A stretch of DNA of 64,000 bases from Victivallis sp. Marseille-Q1083 (GCF_903645315.1 NZ_CAHJXL010000002.1:1-64000), one strand, 5' to 3'. Positions 28,086 through 38,234 are shown, counted from the stretch's first letter. Notes: generated by a model from the sequence alone, not told the origin. Translations and numbers: made by a program.

Positions 28086-30929
28086 ATGATGCGTAAAACG
28101 CTATGGATGCTTGGAATGTGTTGTCTGGCTTCTTTGGATGGAGCCGGCGGCGGAATGGTCGGCAGCAATGTCGATCCGGCTCCGGGACCGGCCGGGGAAA
28201 AGCCCTATGAGATGGTGATGAGGAGCGACGACCACGAGCCGTTGATCACCTTTGAGGATTGTACCCGCTGGGTGGTGGAAGGGGACCATGCCGAAGCGGC
28301 GCTCTACCGGACCGAAGAGGAGAAACTCTACCGGGATTACGCCGGCAAATTATGGTTCAGGGCACAGGGCGACAATGCCGAAATCCGGCTGCGTCCGGTT
28401 GAGAAGCTGATGATTGACGAGCCGTGGAATGCCGTGGCGGTCTGGAACCACGGTTTGAGCTGGGTCTGGCAGGCGCAGGACAAGGATCATCCGTGGCCGC
28501 AGATGAGCGTGCTGGTTCGCGGGGCCGACGGCAAAGAGTATGAGATCGACGGTTTTGCGCGGATGTATTACGATTACTGGTTTTACCAGCGCCGGCTGGT
28601 CAATCAGCCGATTCCGCGCCCGGCGGAATTCGTCGGCTTGAAATTTCGCAATTTTTCCAACGATCGGCCGCTGGCGATTTACCTGGATTGCGTCTACTTC
28701 TATCAGGCTTCGGAACGGCCGCTGACCTTTGCCCCCTGGCCGGAGCAGTTGCCGTTTCCGGTCCGCGGCGAGACGATTTTGCCGGATCAGTTGACTGCCG
28801 ATTTCAGCAATGCGGTGGAGCGGGTCGCGCCGGATACGGTGGCGTTCGTCTATCGCGGCGGCGACGGCGAGTTGCGTTATGAATGGAAGCTGGATGCGCC
28901 GTTTCTCGACGGCTTGAAGGTGATCGGCCCGGAGGGCGCGGTAGCGCCGGCCGTCGGAGCGGGGGTGGTGCTGGCCGACGGTGAGAAGGCGACGCTGAAG
29001 CTGCTGGAGAATCAGTTGAGCGGCGGGGTGCTCCATTTGAAATATCTGGCGGCCGGGACGCATGCGGAAGCCCGGCTGGATTGTGAAGTCGCCATCAAGC
29101 AGAAGTCGCTGGTTTTTGATTTCCGGGAGGAAACCGCGTCCGCCGGACAAATTGCCCGGCTGGAATTGGGACGGGCGGAACAGACCGGTCCGCATCAGTT
29201 GTTCCGGCTGCCGTTTCTGACCTATGGCGGCGTCGATACCGATCCGCGCATGCTGCTGGCGAAGGGGCTTTACCTGTTCAGCCAGTTCGACTGGTACGTC
29301 TCCAATGCTTCCGAACTGGTCGGCGGCGAAGCCTCCGGCGCTGATTTTGCCCGCTTCAACGGTGCGGCGGTGTACAATGCGATCAGTGACGGGACCCGGA
29401 ATCCGCTGCGGGAACGGCTGTTTCTCAATGTGTCTGCCAATCCGTGGGAGGTCTTTCCGACCGTCGACAATCCGCCGTCGCCATTCCGTGAAATCCAGGG
29501 CGACCGGCTGTGGCGGGTGGCCTCCAGCCATTCTCCGGAAGAATTGGCGCTCAACACCCGGCTGCGCCGGCTCGGACTGGAGAAAATTACGATCCGCTAC
29601 CATGAGGACGACTGGCGCGACAGCGGGGACAGCTACACCTTTCGTTTGAATGCCGCGCCGAAGAAAGGCGGCGATGCGGCGTTGAAGCAGTTCGTCGCCG
29701 CCGTCCGGCAGCTCGGCTGGAAAATCGGCCTTTATACCAATTATACCGATTTCGCACCGGTCAATCCATTGTGGGACGAGGATAACATGATGTGGCGGCA
29801 GGACGGCAACTGGCTGGACTCCTGGGCGCGCTGTTATGCGCCGAAGCCGATGTGGGGGGTGGAAATGCAGGCGGAACTGGCACCGCAGATTCAGGCCAAG
29901 TTCGGGGAGGATCACTCCTATTGCGATGTCCATACCGCGGTGACGCCGTTCAGCCGGGTCGATTATGACGCCCGGGTGCCCGGCGCCGGGATGTTCCGCC
30001 GGACGTTCGAATGCTACGGCCGGATCCTGTACAATGAAAAATTTGCCCACCAGGGGCCGGCCTATTCCGAAGGCGTCAACCATTGGTGGTATGCCGGTTT
30101 GGTCGACGGCAACTACGCGCAGTTGATGAGCAACGACCGGCCGAACGAATTGTGGTTTCCCGATTTTGCGCTGCGCAAGCTCCATATTCTGGAGATGGAT
30201 GCCGGCATGGGGTCGCCCGGCATGTTTTTCGGCAGCAGGTCGTGGAATATGCCGCAGTTTATCGCGACGAGTTTCGCCTACGGCAACATCGGCTTCGCCG
30301 ACAACGGCCACGACGACGCGGCGGTGATGAATATCTACTATCTGATGCAGCCGGTTCAGGCCGGATACGTCATGGAGCCGGTCGAGGCGATCCTTTACGA
30401 ACGGGACGGCATCGAATATCCGACCGCCGCGGCGCTGGTCAACGGCGCCTGGCGCGACGGCCGTTTGCGGGTCCGTTACGCCAACGGTTTCGAAATGCGG
30501 CTCAATGCCAATGCGGAAGTCTGGGATGATTTGCCGCAATGGGGCTGGCAGGTCCATTCCGCCGACCGTTCCCGCTGGTCGGTCCGCCGGCTGGTGGACG
30601 GCAAAGTCGTCGAGGCGGCGGCCGGGCCGGATTCCTGCTATTTCAATTCCGCCGACGGCGAGGCGGCTTACGGCGGGATGCGCGGCGAGGGGGCGGCGGC
30701 GTTGAAACGGGAAGCCGGCGGCTGGGAGTTGATTCCGGCCCGGCAGTACCGGAGTTTCGCCTTTGCGCCGGAGTTGATCGGAGCCGGCGACGGGGCGTTG
30801 ACCGCCATCGGCGTGGACGCCGACGGCAATGAAGTGGAACGCCGGGCACTGGTACCGGCCTCTGACGGTCTGTTGTCGGCGCCGGCGGTGAATCCGGCGG
30901 TGTTCAAGTATCTGCTGCGGCGGAATTGA
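28086..30929 (+). CDS. large exported hydrolase-like protein, family not assigned
   Basis: A 947-residue protein with a short N-terminal export signal. The start may be the second ATG (28089), which is better spaced from the GGAGG site. The middle (about 480-720) looks like a TIM-barrel glycosidase: KIGLYTNYTDF, then SYCDVHTAVTPF with a candidate catalytic aspartate, then AYSEGVNHWWYAGLVDGNYAQ with a candidate glutamate. Beta-rich regions lie on both sides. The pattern recalls the GH101/GH129-type or GH36-like clans, but I cannot place it in a family. It lies 10 bases upstream of the GH95 gene, in the same direction, so it probably acts on the same glycan outside the cytoplasmic membrane. Confidence 0.55.
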   Translation: MMRKTLWMLGMCCLASLDGAGGGMVGSNVDPAPGPAGEKPYEMVMRSDDHEPLITFEDCTRWVVEGDHAEAALYRTEEEKLYRDYAGKLWFRAQGDNAEIRLRPVEKLMIDEPWNAVAVWNHGLSWVWQAQDKDHPWPQMSVLVRGADGKEYEIDGFARMYYDYWFYQRRLVNQPIPRPAEFVGLKFRNFSNDRPLAIYLDCVYFYQASERPLTFAPWPEQLPFPVRGETILPDQLTADFSNAVERVAPDTVAFVYRGGDGELRYEWKLDAPFLDGLKVIGPEGAVAPAVGAGVVLADGEKATLKLLENQLSGGVLHLKYLAAGTHAEARLDCEVAIKQKSLVFDFREETASAGQIARLELGRAEQTGPHQLFRLPFLTYGGVDTDPRMLLAKGLYLFSQFDWYVSNASELVGGEASGADFARFNGAAVYNAISDGTRNPLRERLFLNVSANPWEVFPTVDNPPSPFREIQGDRLWRVASSHSPEELALNTRLRRLGLEKITIRYHEDDWRDSGDSYTFRLNAAPKKGGDAALKQFVAAVRQLGWKIGLYTNYTDFAPVNPLWDEDNMMWRQDGNWLDSWARCYAPKPMWGVEMQAELAPQIQAKFGEDHSYCDVHTAVTPFSRVDYDARVPGAGMFRRTFECYGRILYNEKFAHQGPAYSEGVNHWWYAGLVDGNYAQLMSNDRPNELWFPDFALRKLHILEMDAGMGSPGMFFGSRSWNMPQFIATSFAYGNIGFADNGHDDAAVMNIYYLMQPVQAGYVMEPVEAILYERDGIEYPTAAALVNGAWRDGRLRVRYANGFEMRLNANAEVWDDLPQWGWQVHSADRSRWSVRRLVDGKVVEAAAGPDSCYFNSADGEAAYGGMRGEGAAALKREAGGWELIPARQYRSFAFAPELIGAGDGALTAIGVDADGNEVERRALVPASDGLLSAPAVNPAVFKYLLRRN

Positions 30930-30939
30930 GGCCGCGGCC

Positions 30940-33258
30940 ATGTACGACAGACTTTATTTCGACCGGCCTGCCGAACATTTCACCCAGGCGGCGCCGTTGG
31001 GCAACGGTGCGTTGGGAGCGTTGATTTTCGGCGGTGTCCGGCACGAAAAAATTGTCCTGAATGAGAAGTCATTGTGGTCCGGTTCGCCGCAGCAGGCGGA
31101 CCGGCCGGAGGCCTGGCGGAGCCTGCCGGAAATCCGCCGCCTGTTGCTGGCCGGCCGGAATCTCGAGGCAGAGGCGCTGATGAAGCAGAGCTTCACTTGC
31201 CGGGGCAGCGGTTCGGCGTACGGCGCGGCGGCGGAAGTGCCGTTCGGCTGTTACCAGACGCTCGGGGCGCTCGAGCTGGATTTCGGGCCGGTCCTGAATT
31301 ACCGCAATTACAGTCGATTGCTCTGGCTGGACCGGGCGCTGGCGACGGTCGATTTCGCCGCCGACGGCACGCCGCGCCGCCGGGAAATCTTTCTGTCCCA
31401 TCCGGACAACGTGATGGTATGCCGTTTTTCCGGCAGTTACTTCCTGCGGGCGAATTTGAGCCGGCGGCAGCATGCCGCCGTGGAACGGGACCGGGATGAC
31501 CTGGTTCTCCACGGGGTGTTGCCGGACGGCCGCGGCGGCGATGGAATGCGTTTTGTCGGCCGGCTGCGTTTCTGTCAGGCGGATGAGTTGAAATTCCGGG
31601 ACGGGGCGGTGGAAGTCCGCCATGAACAGTCGCTGGTCATGCTGTTCACGGCGGCGACCGATTTCCGGTCCGGGCAGGATCTTTTCCAATTGACTGCCCG
31701 GCGGCTGGAGACGGCGTCGTCGATGGCGTTCGACGAAGCGTTCCAGCGGCACTTGGACGATTATCAGCCGCTGTTCCGCCGTTCGGTGCTGCGCCTGCCG
31801 GAGACGGCGAATTCCGCGCTGCCGCTGCGCCGGCGGCTGGAAGGCTTCCGCCAGGGCGCCGCCGACCCGGCTCTGGCGGCGCTCTATTACAACTTCGGCC
31901 GTTATCTGCTGCTGGCCAGCAGTCGGCCGGGAGCGCTGCCGGCCAATTTGCAGGGGATCTGGGCGGAGGAATATCAGCCGCCGTGGAACGGCGATTACCA
32001 TCTCAACATCAACCTGCAGATGAATTACTGGCTGCCGGAGGCGGCCAATCTGGCGGAATGCCACCGGGTGCTGTGCGATTATATCGCCGGACTGGTGCCG
32101 AACGGCGAACGTACCGCGCAGTGTTATTACCGCGCCCGCGGCTGGGTGGCGCACGTGATCAGCAATCCGTGGAATTTCACCTCGCCGGGGGAGAACAGCT
32201 CCTGGGGCGCGACGCTCAGCGGCGGCGCCTGGCTGTGCCGGCATATTTGCGAGCACTATTTCTACGGCGGCGACCGGGCGTTTCTGCGGGACTACTATCC
32301 GGTCCTGCGGGGCGCGGCGGAATTTTTGCTCGATATGCTCGTCGAGGAGCCGGAACACGGCTGGCTGGTCAGTTGTCCGTCCAATTCGCCGGAGAACAGT
32401 TTTTATCTGCCGGATGGCCGGATTGCCCAGAATTGCGCCGGCCCGGCAATCGACACCCAGTTGATCCGGGAGTTGTTCGGCAATGTGATCGAGGCGGCCG
32501 GGATTCTGCATTGCGATGAAGAATTGCAGCGGGAGCTGCGGCGGGCCTGCGATCGTTTGCCGCCGGTGATGATCGGCCGCCACGGACAGATCCAGGAGTG
32601 GCTTGAGGATTATGACGAGGTGGAAGTGACGCATCGCCACTTGTCGCCGTTGTACGCGTTGTATCCCGGCAACGGCATCACGCCGCGGCGGACGCCGGAA
32701 TTGGCGCAGGCGGCGGCGGTGACGCTGAACCGGCGCGGCGATGTCGCCACCGGTTGGTCGAGCGCCTGGAAGATCAATTGCTGGGCCAGGCTGGGCGACG
32801 GCGAGCGGGCCTACCGGCTCTGGAAGACCTTGATGACACTGGTGGAAGAGCGGAAGAGTATCGGTGCCGAAGGCGGCAGCTATGAAAATCTTTTCTGTGC
32901 GCATCCGCCGTTTCAGATCGACGGCAACTTCGGCGGCGCGGCCGGGGTGGCGGAGCTGCTGCTGCAGTCGCACGAGCGGCTGCCGGATGGCGGTTTCGTC
33001 ATCCGGTTGCTGCCGGCTTTACCGGCCGCCTGGCCGACCGGTCGGCTGGACGGCTTGCGGGCGCGCGGCGGCGTCACCGTCGATTTGAGTTGGGAAGGCC
33101 GGGAGTGCCGGGCGGTGTTCCGGGCGGATCGGGGCGGCGAATATCCGGTCGCCGTCGGGCAGAATGCGGCGGTGGAGCGTCTGGTTCTGCCGGCCGGAAA
33201 GGAGGCGGAGTATCGATTTGCCTTCGAATTGCCCCGGACAAGCCGGATATTTGCATAA
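30940..33258 (+). CDS. GH95 alpha-L-fucosidase
   Basis: A 772-residue enzyme with the GH95 domain order: an N-terminal beta domain (PLGNGALGALIFGG, EKSLWSGSP) and then an (alpha/alpha)6 barrel. Family motifs seen are WNGDYHLNINLQMNYW, QIQEWLEDYDEVEVTHRHLSPLY, TGWSSAWKINCWARL and FQIDGNFGGAAGVAELLLQSHERLPDG. Glu553 is the candidate general acid and Asp661, with the Asn pair in NINLQMN, the candidate inverting base. There is no signal peptide, so it probably acts on imported fucosylated oligosaccharides. It is followed by fucose mutarotase, which fits release of L-fucose. Confidence 0.9.
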   Translation: MYDRLYFDRPAEHFTQAAPLGNGALGALIFGGVRHEKIVLNEKSLWSGSPQQADRPEAWRSLPEIRRLLLAGRNLEAEALMKQSFTCRGSGSAYGAAAEVPFGCYQTLGALELDFGPVLNYRNYSRLLWLDRALATVDFAADGTPRRREIFLSHPDNVMVCRFSGSYFLRANLSRRQHAAVERDRDDLVLHGVLPDGRGGDGMRFVGRLRFCQADELKFRDGAVEVRHEQSLVMLFTAATDFRSGQDLFQLTARRLETASSMAFDEAFQRHLDDYQPLFRRSVLRLPETANSALPLRRRLEGFRQGAADPALAALYYNFGRYLLLASSRPGALPANLQGIWAEEYQPPWNGDYHLNINLQMNYWLPEAANLAECHRVLCDYIAGLVPNGERTAQCYYRARGWVAHVISNPWNFTSPGENSSWGATLSGGAWLCRHICEHYFYGGDRAFLRDYYPVLRGAAEFLLDMLVEEPEHGWLVSCPSNSPENSFYLPDGRIAQNCAGPAIDTQLIRELFGNVIEAAGILHCDEELQRELRRACDRLPPVMIGRHGQIQEWLEDYDEVEVTHRHLSPLYALYPGNGITPRRTPELAQAAAVTLNRRGDVATGWSSAWKINCWARLGDGERAYRLWKTLMTLVEERKSIGAEGGSYENLFCAHPPFQIDGNFGGAAGVAELLLQSHERLPDGGFVIRLLPALPAAWPTGRLDGLRARGGVTVDLSWEGRECRAVFRADRGGEYPVAVGQNAAVERLVLPAGKEAEYRFAFELPRTSRIFA

Positions 33259-33307
33259 CGGCGGAATCGTATTATTTTATTTTCAGGTGATCGGTTGAAA
33301 AAAAGGA

Positions 33308-33342
33308 GCGCTCCGGAACAATTCCGGAAGCGGAGTTTTTTT
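33308..33342 (+). terminator. hairpin with T-run between GH95 and fucU
   Basis: A stem formed by GCTCCGGAA and TTCCGG(A)AGC (one bulged A), with an outer CTCCG/CGGAG pairing as alternative, is followed by seven T. It could terminate or attenuate read-through from the GH95 gene into fucU. Confidence 0.55.
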
Positions 33343-33413
33343 CGCGGCGTCCGGCGCTGGCCGGCGGCCCGCCTGAAAGAGAGAGCAGTGCCAAACCAAT
33401 AGGAGGCTGTCAG

Positions 33414-33839
33414 ATGCTGAAAGGAATTTCGCCGTTGGTGTCGCCGGAGTTGTTGAAGGTGTTGTCGGAGATGGGGCATGGCGATGAACTGGTGCTGTCC
33501 GACGCCCATTTTCCCGGGTATTCGAACAATACCCGGGTGATGCGCCAGGATGGCGCGACGGTGACGCAGTTGATCGAAGCGATCCTGCCGTTGTGGGAGT
33601 TGGACCAGTACGCGCCGCCGCTGGTGATGATGGCGCCGGAACCGGGCGATGCGATGCCGCAGGAGACGATCGACGCCTATGCCGGGGCGGTGGCGAAAGC
33701 AACCGGCAAGGCGATGAAGATCGAGTTGATCGACCGCCAGAGCTTCTATCTTCGCACCCGTTCGGCTTACGCGGTGGTGATCACCGGCGAAACCCGCAAA
33801 TACGGCAATCTGCTGCTGAAAAAAGGGGTGATTTCCTGA
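33414..33839 (+). CDS. fucU: L-fucose mutarotase, RbsD/FucU family
   Basis: A 141-residue cytoplasmic protein. The family motif MGHGDELVLSDAHFP near residues 21-35 holds the His and Asp of the sugar-binding site. SAYAVVITGETRKYGNLLLKKGV at the C-terminus is typical of FucU. The length fits. It interconverts alpha- and beta-L-fucose, the sugar released by the GH95 enzyme upstream and the GH29 enzyme at 50034. RbsD-type ribose pyranase is the main alternative, but the fucosidase context favours FucU. A good Shine-Dalgarno (aggagg) precedes the ATG. Confidence 0.88.
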   Translation: MLKGISPLVSPELLKVLSEMGHGDELVLSDAHFPGYSNNTRVMRQDGATVTQLIEAILPLWELDQYAPPLVMMAPEPGDAMPQETIDAYAGAVAKATGKAMKIELIDRQSFYLRTRSAYAVVITGETRKYGNLLLKKGVIS

Positions 33840-33875
33840 CGGGTTGACGCGGGAAATGCCGGAAGGCGGTTCCGG

Positions 33876-34718
33876 TCATGATTGAATGGCGTCGCTGAAA
33901 AACTGCCGGTCGCGTTTGCGAAACGACCGGAATCTGGTATACAGAGAATTCAGCGGCAATTGCGGATCGCCGCACAGGTCGATGATTTTTCGGAGATTGG
34001 CCACCTGGGAATCGATATGAAACCGGGTGTAGTGTTCGGCGCTGTTGTCGTCACGCTGCCGGATGCTCTGCAGAATTTTTTGATGGACATCATAGATCAG
34101 TTCATCGTTGAATTCCAGAAATTGCTGGTTGGAAGCATTGTGGTCGCGGTATTTTTCCTCGTTGCCGAGCATCCGGAAGTAAATTTCCGAACACATCTTG
34201 ACATTCAGCCGGAAGAGCACCGACAGATAACAGAGGTTGTTCGGGCTGGAAAACCGGGCGTTGCCGCAGTAGGTGATGATCGCCATGTGGAAGTTCATGT
34301 CGGCGGAAATCGCTTTTTCGCGGTCATTTTCCTGTTGGGCCCGGGCGCTTTGCGCCAGGTAATATTCCAGCGCCTCCAGCGCGGTGACCGACGGCTGCAG
34401 CGCCAGGCGCCGCGCCGCGACCGGCTCGATGCCGGCGCGCAGTTCGTTCCAGTCGAGGATGTCGCCCAGCGTGAAGTTTTTGATCCGGTAGCCGCAATAA
34501 GGGATGTATTCGACGACGCCCCAGCCGACCGCCTGGCTCAGTGCTTCGCGCACCGACGGCCGGTTGATGTTGAACTCCTTGGCCAGCACCGATTCCTTCA
34601 GCGACTGGCCGCAGGTCAAATCGCTGTCCATCAGTTTGCGGACCAACGCCTCTTCCGCCTGCAGAAAGCCGGGTTCCTTGGTTGTGTTGCCGTTCGCGGC
34701 GCCGATTGTTTCGAGCAT
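33876..34718 (-). CDS. GntR family (FCD) transcriptional regulator
   Basis: A 280-residue regulator starting at MLETIGAANG, after a well-placed AGGAG; the open frame runs 23 codons further but without support. The winged helix-turn-helix at about 25-85 has LKESVLAKEFNINRPSVREALSQAV. The FCD ligand domain follows, with DMNFHMAI and later H residues as the metal or ligand site. It is convergent with fucU and lies 123 bases downstream of the rhamnose genes on the same strand. Sugar-acid-type effectors are usual for FCD regulators. The target is unknown; fucose genes are a reasonable guess. Confidence 0.85.
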   Translation of the reverse strand: MLETIGAANGNTTKEPGFLQAEEALVRKLMDSDLTCGQSLKESVLAKEFNINRPSVREALSQAVGWGVVEYIPYCGYRIKNFTLGDILDWNELRAGIEPVAARRLALQPSVTALEALEYYLAQSARAQQENDREKAISADMNFHMAIITYCGNARFSSPNNLCYLSVLFRLNVKMCSEIYFRMLGNEEKYRDHNASNQQFLEFNDELIYDVHQKILQSIRQRDDNSAEHYTRFHIDSQVANLRKIIDLCGDPQLPLNSLYTRFRSFRKRDRQFFSDAIQS

Positions 34719-34841
34719 TGAAAACTCCTCATTGCTGTCGGATGTTTTTTCCGGCTTTATTATAGCAAGGTTCGGAAAAAAATACAACGGGCAATCCCAT
34801 AATTGTTTTCAATTTCACTTTTCAACCGTTGCGCCCGGCCG

Positions 34842-35708
34842 CTATTGGTTTCCGATGACCGAAGGGGAAATCGTCCGGGTCAGAAAATCGCGCAGCGCGT
34901 CGCGCCAGTGCGGCATCGGCGGCATCCGATGAAGCCGCAGCATCAATTTCTCAAGCCGCGAATTGGCCGGACGCGGCGCCGGCAGCGGATATTCCTGCGT
35001 CGAACAGGGCACGACCGTTTGCCGGATGCCGGCCAGGGCGAAAATTTCCCGGGCGAACTCATACCAGGAGGCTTCTCCTTCGCAGGTCAGATGAAAGGTG
35101 CCGACCAGTTCCGGCCGGATCAGCAGTTGCCGCAGTCCGTCGGCCGCCGCCAGCGTACTGGTCGGATTGCCGACCTGGTCGGCGACTACCTTCAGGACCG
35201 GCCGGCTGCCGTCGGCCAGCTTCAGCATGGTGTGGACAAAACTTGGTCCGCCGGGGCCGTACAGCCAGGAAACCCGGGCGATGACGTGATTCGGACAATG
35301 GCGGCGGATCAACTGCTCGCCGCCGTATTTGCTGCGGCCGTAGATTGTCTGCGGATCGGGCCGGTCGAATTCATGATAAGGCTGTCTGGCGTCGCCGCGA
35401 AAGACGTAATCGGTCGAGATGGCGATCAGCCGGACGCCGTGCCGGTGGCAGGCGGCGGCGACATTGCCGCTGCCGGCGGCATTGATGCGGTAAGCCGTTT
35501 CGACCGCCGTTTCGCAGGCGTCGACGGCGGTCAGCGCGGCGCAATGGATGACCGCCTCCGGCCGTTCGGCGGCAATGAGCCGGTCAATTCCGGCGGCGTC
35601 GGTGATATCGGCCGCCGGCAAATCGGTCGGAACGACGTCGAATCCGGTCAGACGCTGCTGCAGGGTGCGTCCGAGCATGCCGTTGCCGCCGGTCAACAAT
35701 ATTCTCAT
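34842..35708 (-). CDS. rfbD: dTDP-4-dehydrorhamnose reductase
   Basis: A 288-residue SDR enzyme with the N-terminal Rossmann motif LLTGGNGMLGRTL, an ISTDYVFRG segment and the active-site YGRSKYGGE. It reduces dTDP-4-dehydro-L-rhamnose to dTDP-L-rhamnose in the cytoplasm. It is the last gene of the B-A-C-D set on the minus strand and follows rfbC after 30 bases. Confidence 0.93.
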   Translation of the reverse strand: MRILLTGGNGMLGRTLQQRLTGFDVVPTDLPAADITDAAGIDRLIAAERPEAVIHCAALTAVDACETAVETAYRINAAGSGNVAAACHRHGVRLIAISTDYVFRGDARQPYHEFDRPDPQTIYGRSKYGGEQLIRRHCPNHVIARVSWLYGPGGPSFVHTMLKLADGSRPVLKVVADQVGNPTSTLAAADGLRQLLIRPELVGTFHLTCEGEASWYEFAREIFALAGIRQTVVPCSTQEYPLPAPRPANSRLEKLMLRLHRMPPMPHWRDALRDFLTRTISPSVIGNQ

Positions 35709-35738
35709 GATCCGTTCTTCCTGTTATTTTTCTCGTCT

Positions 35739-36287
35739 TCAGTCGAAGAGTTCCGCCGCGACGAACGGCACTCCCTTGAGATCCTTGGGCGACAACAACG
35801 CTTCCGCCGCCGGAATCAGCCAGTCGATGCCGAGCGCCGGATCGTCGAAACGAATGGTGCGTTCGTAGTCCGGCGCATAATAGTTGTCGCATTTGTAAGC
35901 GAAAATCACCTCGTCGGACAGCACCGCGAAACCGTGCGCCATGCCGCGCGGCACGAAGAGTTGCCGCTTGTTTTCGCCCGACAATTCGACGGCGACGTGT
36001 TGGCTGAAGGTCGGCGAACTGCGGCGGAGGTCGACGACGATATCCAGCGCGCGCCCGGCGATGACCCGCACCAGTTTGGCCTGCGCATAGGGCGGGCGTT
36101 GGTAGTGCAGCCCGCGCAGGACGCCGTAGCGGGACCGCGATTCATTGTCCTGGATGAAATCGGCGGCAATGCCGGCCGCTTGGAACCGGGCCCGGTTGTA
36201 GGATTCGAAGAAACAGCCGCGCGCGTCGCCGAACACCTTCGGTTCGATCAGCAGCACGCCGTCAATCGCAGTGGTCGATACATTCAT
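35739..36287 (-). CDS. rfbC: dTDP-4-dehydrorhamnose 3,5-epimerase
   Basis: A 182-residue cupin enzyme with GVLRGLHYQ (catalytic His), the [15 protein letters not shown] strand, [15 protein letters not shown] and [20 protein letters not shown]. The length and order are typical of RmlC. The gene overlaps the end of rfbA by 26 bases, indicating translational coupling. Confidence 0.94.
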   Translation of the reverse strand: MNVSTTAIDGVLLIEPKVFGDARGCFFESYNRARFQAAGIAADFIQDNESRSRYGVLRGLHYQRPPYAQAKLVRVIAGRALDIVVDLRRSSPTFSQHVAVELSGENKRQLFVPRGMAHGFAVLSDEVIFAYKCDNYYAPDYERTIRFDDPALGIDWLIPAAEALLSPKDLKGVPFVAAELFD

Positions 36288-37158
36288 TTTTTCCCTCGTT
36301 CAAACGGCGCATCAGGTATTGGCCGTATTCCGTTTTCAGCAGATGTTGCGCCTGGGCCAGAACTTCTTCCGCGCTCAGCCAGCCATTTTCCCAGGCGATT
36401 TCCTCCAGACAGGCGACCTGCAGTCCCTGCCGGCGTTCAATGGTCCGGATGAAGTCGGCCGCCTCCAGCAAGCTGTCGTGGGTGCCGGTGTCCAGCCAGG
36501 CATAGCCGCGGCACAGGCGTTCCACCGTCAACTGGCCGCGGCGCAGGTATTCGCTGTTGACCGAAGTGATTTCCAGTTCGCCGCGGGCCGAAGGCCGGAC
36601 CGCTTTGGCGATCTCGATGACGTTGTTGTCGTAGAAATACAAACCGGTGACCGCGTAATTCGATTGCGGATGCGGCGGTTTTTCCTCGATGGAAACCGCT
36701 TGGCCGGCGGCATCGAAAGTCACCACGCCGAACCGTTCCGGATCGCGGACGTAATAGCCGAAGATGGTCGCGCCGCATTGCCGCCGCGCCGCCCGGCGCA
36801 GCAGCCGCCCCAGGCCGGCGCCGTGAAAAATATTGTCGCCGAGCACCAGGGCGACCCGGTCGCCGCCGAGGAAGGTTTCACCGATCAGGAATGCCTGGGC
36901 CAAGCCGTCCGGCGACGGTTGGACCGCATAATCGAGCCGGATGCCGAATTGGCTGCCGTCGCCCAGCAACCGCAGAAAACCGCTTTGGTCCTCCGGGGTG
37001 GTGATCACCAGAATTTCCCGGATGCCGGCTTGCATCAGCACCGACAGCGGGTAATAGATCATCGGTTTGTCGTACACCGGCAGCAGTTGCTTGGAGACGC
37101 CGAGCGTCACCGGATAGAGGCGGCTGCCGGTGCCGCCGGCCAGGACAATGCCTTTCAT
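36262..37158 (-). CDS. rfbA: glucose-1-phosphate thymidylyltransferase
   Basis: A 298-residue enzyme starting at [16 protein letters not shown]; an open stretch upstream overlaps rfbB and is not used. The nucleotidyltransferase loop [27 protein letters not shown] and [10 protein letters not shown] are typical of RmlA. It makes dTDP-glucose from dTTP and glucose-1-phosphate, the first step of dTDP-rhamnose synthesis. The start overlaps the rfbB stop by 4 bases. Confidence 0.94.
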   Translation of the reverse strand: MKGIVLAGGTGSRLYPVTLGVSKQLLPVYDKPMIYYPLSVLMQAGIREILVITTPEDQSGFLRLLGDGSQFGIRLDYAVQPSPDGLAQAFLIGETFLGGDRVALVLGDNIFHGAGLGRLLRRAARRQCGATIFGYYVRDPERFGVVTFDAAGQAVSIEEKPPHPQSNYAVTGLYFYDNNVIEIAKAVRPSARGELEITSVNSEYLRRGQLTVERLCRGYAWLDTGTHDSLLEAADFIRTIERRQGLQVACLEEIAWENGWLSAEEVLAQAQHLLKTEYGQYLMRRLNEGKNECIDHCD

Positions 37159-38234
37159 GACGGTTTGCCTCCCAAACCGAGCCGTTCCAGCCGGTAGGAG
37201 CCGTCCAGCACCCGCCGGCACCAGGTGTCTTTGTGTTCCAGGTACCAGAGGACCGTCTTGCGCAGGCCGCTGGCGAAGGTTTCCTGCGGCTGCCAGTGCA
37301 GTTCCCGGCGGATTTTCGACGCGTCGATCGCATAGCGCAGATCGTGACCCGGTCGGTCGGCGACGAAAGTGATCTGTTCCCGGTACGATTTGCCGTCGGC
37401 GCGCGGCCGCAACTCATCGAGCAACGCACAGATGAGGCGGACGACTTCCAGATTGGTCTTTTCGTGGTTGCCGCCGATGTTGTAGGTCTGGCCGGGCGTT
37501 CCTTCGGTGATGACTTTGAGAAGCGCCGCGGCATGGTCTTCGACATAGAGCCAGTCGCGGATCTGCCCGCCGTCGCCGTATACCGGCAGCGGTTTGCCGT
37601 CCAGCGCATTGAGGATCATCAGCGGAATCAATTTCTCCGGGAAGTGATACGGCCCGTAATTGTTGGAGCAATTGGTCACCAGCGTCGGCAGTTGAAAGGT
37701 CCGCTGCCAGGCGCGCACCAGATGGTCGGAGGCCGCTTTGCTGGCCGAATAGGGCGACGAAGGCGCGTAAGGGGTGGTTTCCCGGAAGTAATCGCCGGGG
37801 CCTTTCAGATCGCCGAACACCTCGTCGGTGGAAATGTGGTGGAACCGGAACGCCGCCTGCCGCCCGGCCGGCAGGCCCTGCCAGTAACGGCGGGCCGCTT
37901 CCAGCAGCGTGTAAGTGCCGACGATGTTGGTCTGGACGAATTCTCCCGGCGCGTCGATCGAGCGGTCGACATGGGATTCGGCGGCCAGGTGCATGACCGC
38001 GTCGGGGCGGAAGTCATCGAAAATCGCTTCCACCGCCGGCCGGTCGCAGATATCGGCCCGTTCGAAACGGTAAGTTGGCAGATGGGCGACCGGTTCCAGC
38101 GATTCGAGATTGCCCGCATAGGTAAGTTTGTCGATCACGCACACTTCATGCGGCGTATATTGCAGCAGGCGGCGCACCACGGCGGAGCCGATGAAACCGG
38201 CGCCGCCGGTGACGATGAATTTTTTTCCGGTCAT
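37155..38234 (-). CDS. rfbB: dTDP-glucose 4,6-dehydratase
   Basis: A 359-residue extended SDR enzyme starting at [17 protein letters not shown]; the frame is open 17 codons further up. It has the NAD-binding GGAGFIGS, the [10 protein letters not shown] motif and active-site [12 protein letters not shown] with the Tyr/Lys pair. It is the first gene of the rhamnose operon. Together B, A, C and D give the complete route to dTDP-L-rhamnose for surface polysaccharide. Confidence 0.94.
   Translation of the reverse strand: MTGKKFIVTGGAGFIGSAVVRRLLQYTPHEVCVIDKLTYAGNLESLEPVAHLPTYRFERADICDRPAVEAIFDDFRPDAVMHLAAESHVDRSIDAPGEFVQTNIVGTYTLLEAARRYWQGLPAGRQAAFRFHHISTDEVFGDLKGPGDYFRETTPYAPSSPYSASKAASDHLVRAWQRTFQLPTLVTNCSNNYGPYHFPEKLIPLMILNALDGKPLPVYGDGGQIRDWLYVEDHAAALLKVITEGTPGQTYNIGGNHEKTNLEVVRLICALLDELRPRADGKSYREQITFVADRPGHDLRYAIDASKIRRELHWQPQETFASGLRKTVLWYLEHKDTWCRRVLDGSYRLERLGLGGKPS

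Noticed and set aside
28350-30941. Open frame of 863 codons on the minus strand across the hydrolase gene
   Set aside because: It is an antisense shadow of the high-GC gene at 28086-30929. The translation is rich in Arg/His/Gln/Pro without domains, and the plus-strand frame has signal peptide, ribosome-binding site and operon context.
31069-32973. Open frame of 634 codons on the minus strand
   Set aside because: Antisense to the GH95 fucosidase, whose conserved motifs prove the plus strand is coding.
34842-38234. Reading the rhamnose biosynthesis genes as part of the neighbouring catabolic cassettes
   Set aside because: They form a compact, overlapping biosynthetic operon for dTDP-L-rhamnose with its own orientation, and nothing links it to the fucose or GH106-like genes.
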